Assembly (NCBI GenBank): GCA_030037185.1
Contig: JASHRR010000700.1
Location: 1 to 9,955, forward strand
DNA from: Xanthobacteraceae bacterium
GTDB taxonomy: Bacteria; Pseudomonadota; Alphaproteobacteria; Rhizobiales; Xanthobacteraceae
Direction: 5' to 3'
DNA length: 9,955 nt
The notes under the pieces: generated by a model
Told to the model about the DNA's origin: nothing
What the model saw: the letters and a program-made list of their open reading frames with translations, nothing else
The model's database searches: none
Shown here: positions 9,153 to 9,955 of the stretch, piece after piece
Layout: the number at the start of each line of letters is the position of its first letter
How positions within the stretch are numbered: position 1 is the first letter of the stretch
Made by a program: the position numbers and the translations under genes

Positions 9153-9680
9153 TCAGTCAAAACGACCGTCCGGCGGAAAGCGGATGGTCTGATCGTAGCG
9201 CGAGGGCGTGGTCATGTCCTTGTCGCCGCGGGCAGGCAGCACGATCGCATCGGCAATATAAAGCCGGCCAAGGTGGTAATAGAGCGAACTGCGCACGCGC
9301 GTCCCATCGGTGCGATCAACGACGAGCGACACGCCAAACACCGACCTTGCGTCCTGATAGACGCGCGGGAAATCGGTAAACAGCACCTCGCCCTCGCGCT
9401 GCAGCCGATTAGCCGCCTCGTTCAGGTAGTTCGCGCCCATGTCGGGATGGTTCGTCAAGTCGACCACGGTCAGCTTGTAGATGACGTGATCGTCCTCGGC
9501 CGAATAGATCATCGACGGAAGGCCTTTTGCATAGGCTGAGTCATAAGTCGATTTGGTCGCTTGCGGTTTGGCGGGAAATTGGATCGCCACACCTTGGTCG
9601 AGATATTTGTATTCCTCCCAGGCCGCTGCAGGCCGCCCGGCCAGCACAACCGCGAACACGATGAAACTCAAAATGCGCAT
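9153..9680 (-). CDS. Exported protein of unknown function, 175 residues
   Basis: I do not recognise this protein and assign no function. It opens with a clear signal peptide: MRIL, then the hydrophobic SFIVFAVVLAG, then RPAAA with probable signal peptidase I cleavage before W21. The mature part, about 155 residues, has no second hydrophobic segment, no cysteine and no lipobox, so it is probably soluble in the periplasm. It begins YKYLDQGVAIQFPAKPQ, a pattern I have seen in small exported alphaproteobacterial proteins, and alternates beta-like strands with charged loops. The ATG at 9680 is supported by a GGGGA SD at 9689-9693, eight bases upstream. Signal peptide, SD and length make it a real gene. 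It is convergent with the molybdenum carrier gene and lies 190 bases downstream of another minus-strand gene, with a likely terminator between. Confidence 0.8.
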   Translation of the reverse strand: MRILSFIVFAVVLAGRPAAAWEEYKYLDQGVAIQFPAKPQATKSTYDSAYAKGLPSMIYSAEDDHVIYKLTVVDLTNHPDMGANYLNEAANRLQREGEVLFTDFPRVYQDARSVFGVSLVVDRTDGTRVRSSLYYHLGRLYIADAIVLPARGDKDMTTPSRYDQTIRFPPDGRFD

Positions 9681-9779
9681 TGGTCATTTCCCCGGTGGTC
9701 AGAGCGGCGTTCCGCTCAGGTCAAAGCGCCTGCCATCTCTGCCGTCGCGACCGCTCTGCCCGCAACCGCAGGGGGTCGC

Positions 9780-9823
9780 TCGAGATCCCAAAGGGTTGCG
9801 GCGGTGATCTCGACTGGCAACCC
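9780..9823. repeat. Two overlapping, mutually exclusive inverted repeats
   Basis: TCGAGATC (9780-9787) is an exact inverted repeat of GATCTCGA (9806-9813). GGGTTGC (9793-9799) is an exact inverted repeat of GCAACCC (9817-9823). The two stems interlock, so in RNA only one could form without a pseudoknot. The spacing leaves loops of 18 and 17 bases. Confidence 0.35.
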
Positions 9824-9834
9824 GCCGCCTTCAA

Positions 9835-9860
9835 AAGGCCGGGGCAAAAGCCCCCGCCTT
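9835..9860 (-). terminator. Terminator-like hairpin after the partial gene at the right edge
   Basis: On the minus strand AAGGC-G-GGGGC, loop TTTT, then GCCCC-G-GCCTT, makes a 10-bp stem with one G/G mismatch, ending in a short CCTTTTG run. It lies 11 bases after the TAA of the partial gene. The U tract is short, so termination may be partial. Confidence 0.5.
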
Positions 9861-9870
9861 CGGGTACGGG

Positions 9871-9955
9871 TTACTGTTGCGGTCGGTAGACGCCCGGTAC
9901 AACTTCGCCGGTTCCGTCGCCGCAGCCGCGATTGGAGCACACCTTCTGCCCGTTT
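9871..9955 (-). CDS. C-terminal end of an unidentified gene leaving the window
   Basis: On the minus strand the last 27 codons of a gene can be read up to TAA at 9873-9871: it contains KVCSNRGCGDGTG and ends VVPGVYRPQQ. The reading frame is open to the window edge and is followed at once by a terminator-like hairpin, which supports it as a true gene end. Two cysteines four residues apart (CSNRGC) within a Gly-rich tail suggest a small exported or disulphide-containing protein, but this is too little sequence to assign a family. It runs in the same direction as the exported protein gene downstream. Confidence 0.5.
   Translation of the reverse strand, partial: NGQKVCSNRGCGDGTGEVVPGVYRPQQ

Larger units (their letters stand above)
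9681..9870. other. Intergenic spacer with several inverted repeats
   Basis: This gap between two minus-strand genes holds the terminator-like hairpin at 9835-9860, two overlapping inverted repeats at 9780-9823, and a 6-bp hairpin GAGCGG/CCGCTC at 9702-9717, just upstream of the SD of the exported protein gene. The last could lie in that gene's leader. No convincing small gene or -35/-10 pair was found. Confidence 0.4.

Overview
The window looks like a piece of chromosome from a GC-rich alphaproteobacterium, most likely of the order Hyphomicrobiales (Rhizobiales), near Bradyrhizobiaceae/Xanthobacteraceae. The main clue is a five-gene F1-ATPase operon in the order atpH-atpA-atpG-atpD-atpC with no F0 genes beside it, the split arrangement typical of alphaproteobacteria. 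The protein sequences and high GC agree. The placement is inferred from recalled family features, not from a search.

Layout, left to right. (1) 1-744, minus strand: the N-terminal 248 codons of bioF (8-amino-7-oxononanoate synthase), cut by the window edge just past its PLP lysine. (2) 745-1734: about 1 kb without an intact gene. It holds a decayed minus-strand tnpB (IS200/IS605-type transposon nuclease) whose recognisable pieces lie in different frames (about 870-1200), then a stretch with a 15-bp palindrome and a separate hairpin that share a degenerate 15-base repeat. (3) 1735-3003, plus strand: bioA (DAPA aminotransferase), complete. bioF and bioA catalyse consecutive steps of biotin synthesis but are divergent here, with transposon debris between them. 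(4) 3128-7957, minus strand: atpC, atpD, atpG, atpA and atpH in map order, transcribed from atpH. Genes are tightly packed, with TAATG and TGATG stop/start overlaps at atpH/atpA and atpA/atpG. (5) 7958-8577: a divergent intergenic region with no convincing gene. It holds the start of the atp transcript, a strong hairpin, and a plus-strand promoter-like site immediately followed by a perfect 15-bp palindrome. (6) 8578-9069, plus strand: a putative molybdenum carrier family protein (SLOG superfamily). (7) 9153-9680, minus strand: an unrecognised exported 175-residue protein. (8) 9871-9955, minus strand: the C-terminal 27 residues of a further small gene that leaves the window, followed by a terminator-like hairpin and overlapping inverted repeats.

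The bio genes supply two steps of biotin synthesis. The atp genes encode the whole soluble F1 sector of ATP synthase (delta, alpha, gamma, beta, epsilon), which couples proton flow through F0 to ATP synthesis. The genes to the right have no evident link to either pathway. I found no convincing new multi-gene system. The points most worth following are the tnpB relic inside the biotin locus, the palindromes upstream of bioA, and the promoter-operator-like site before the molybdenum carrier gene.
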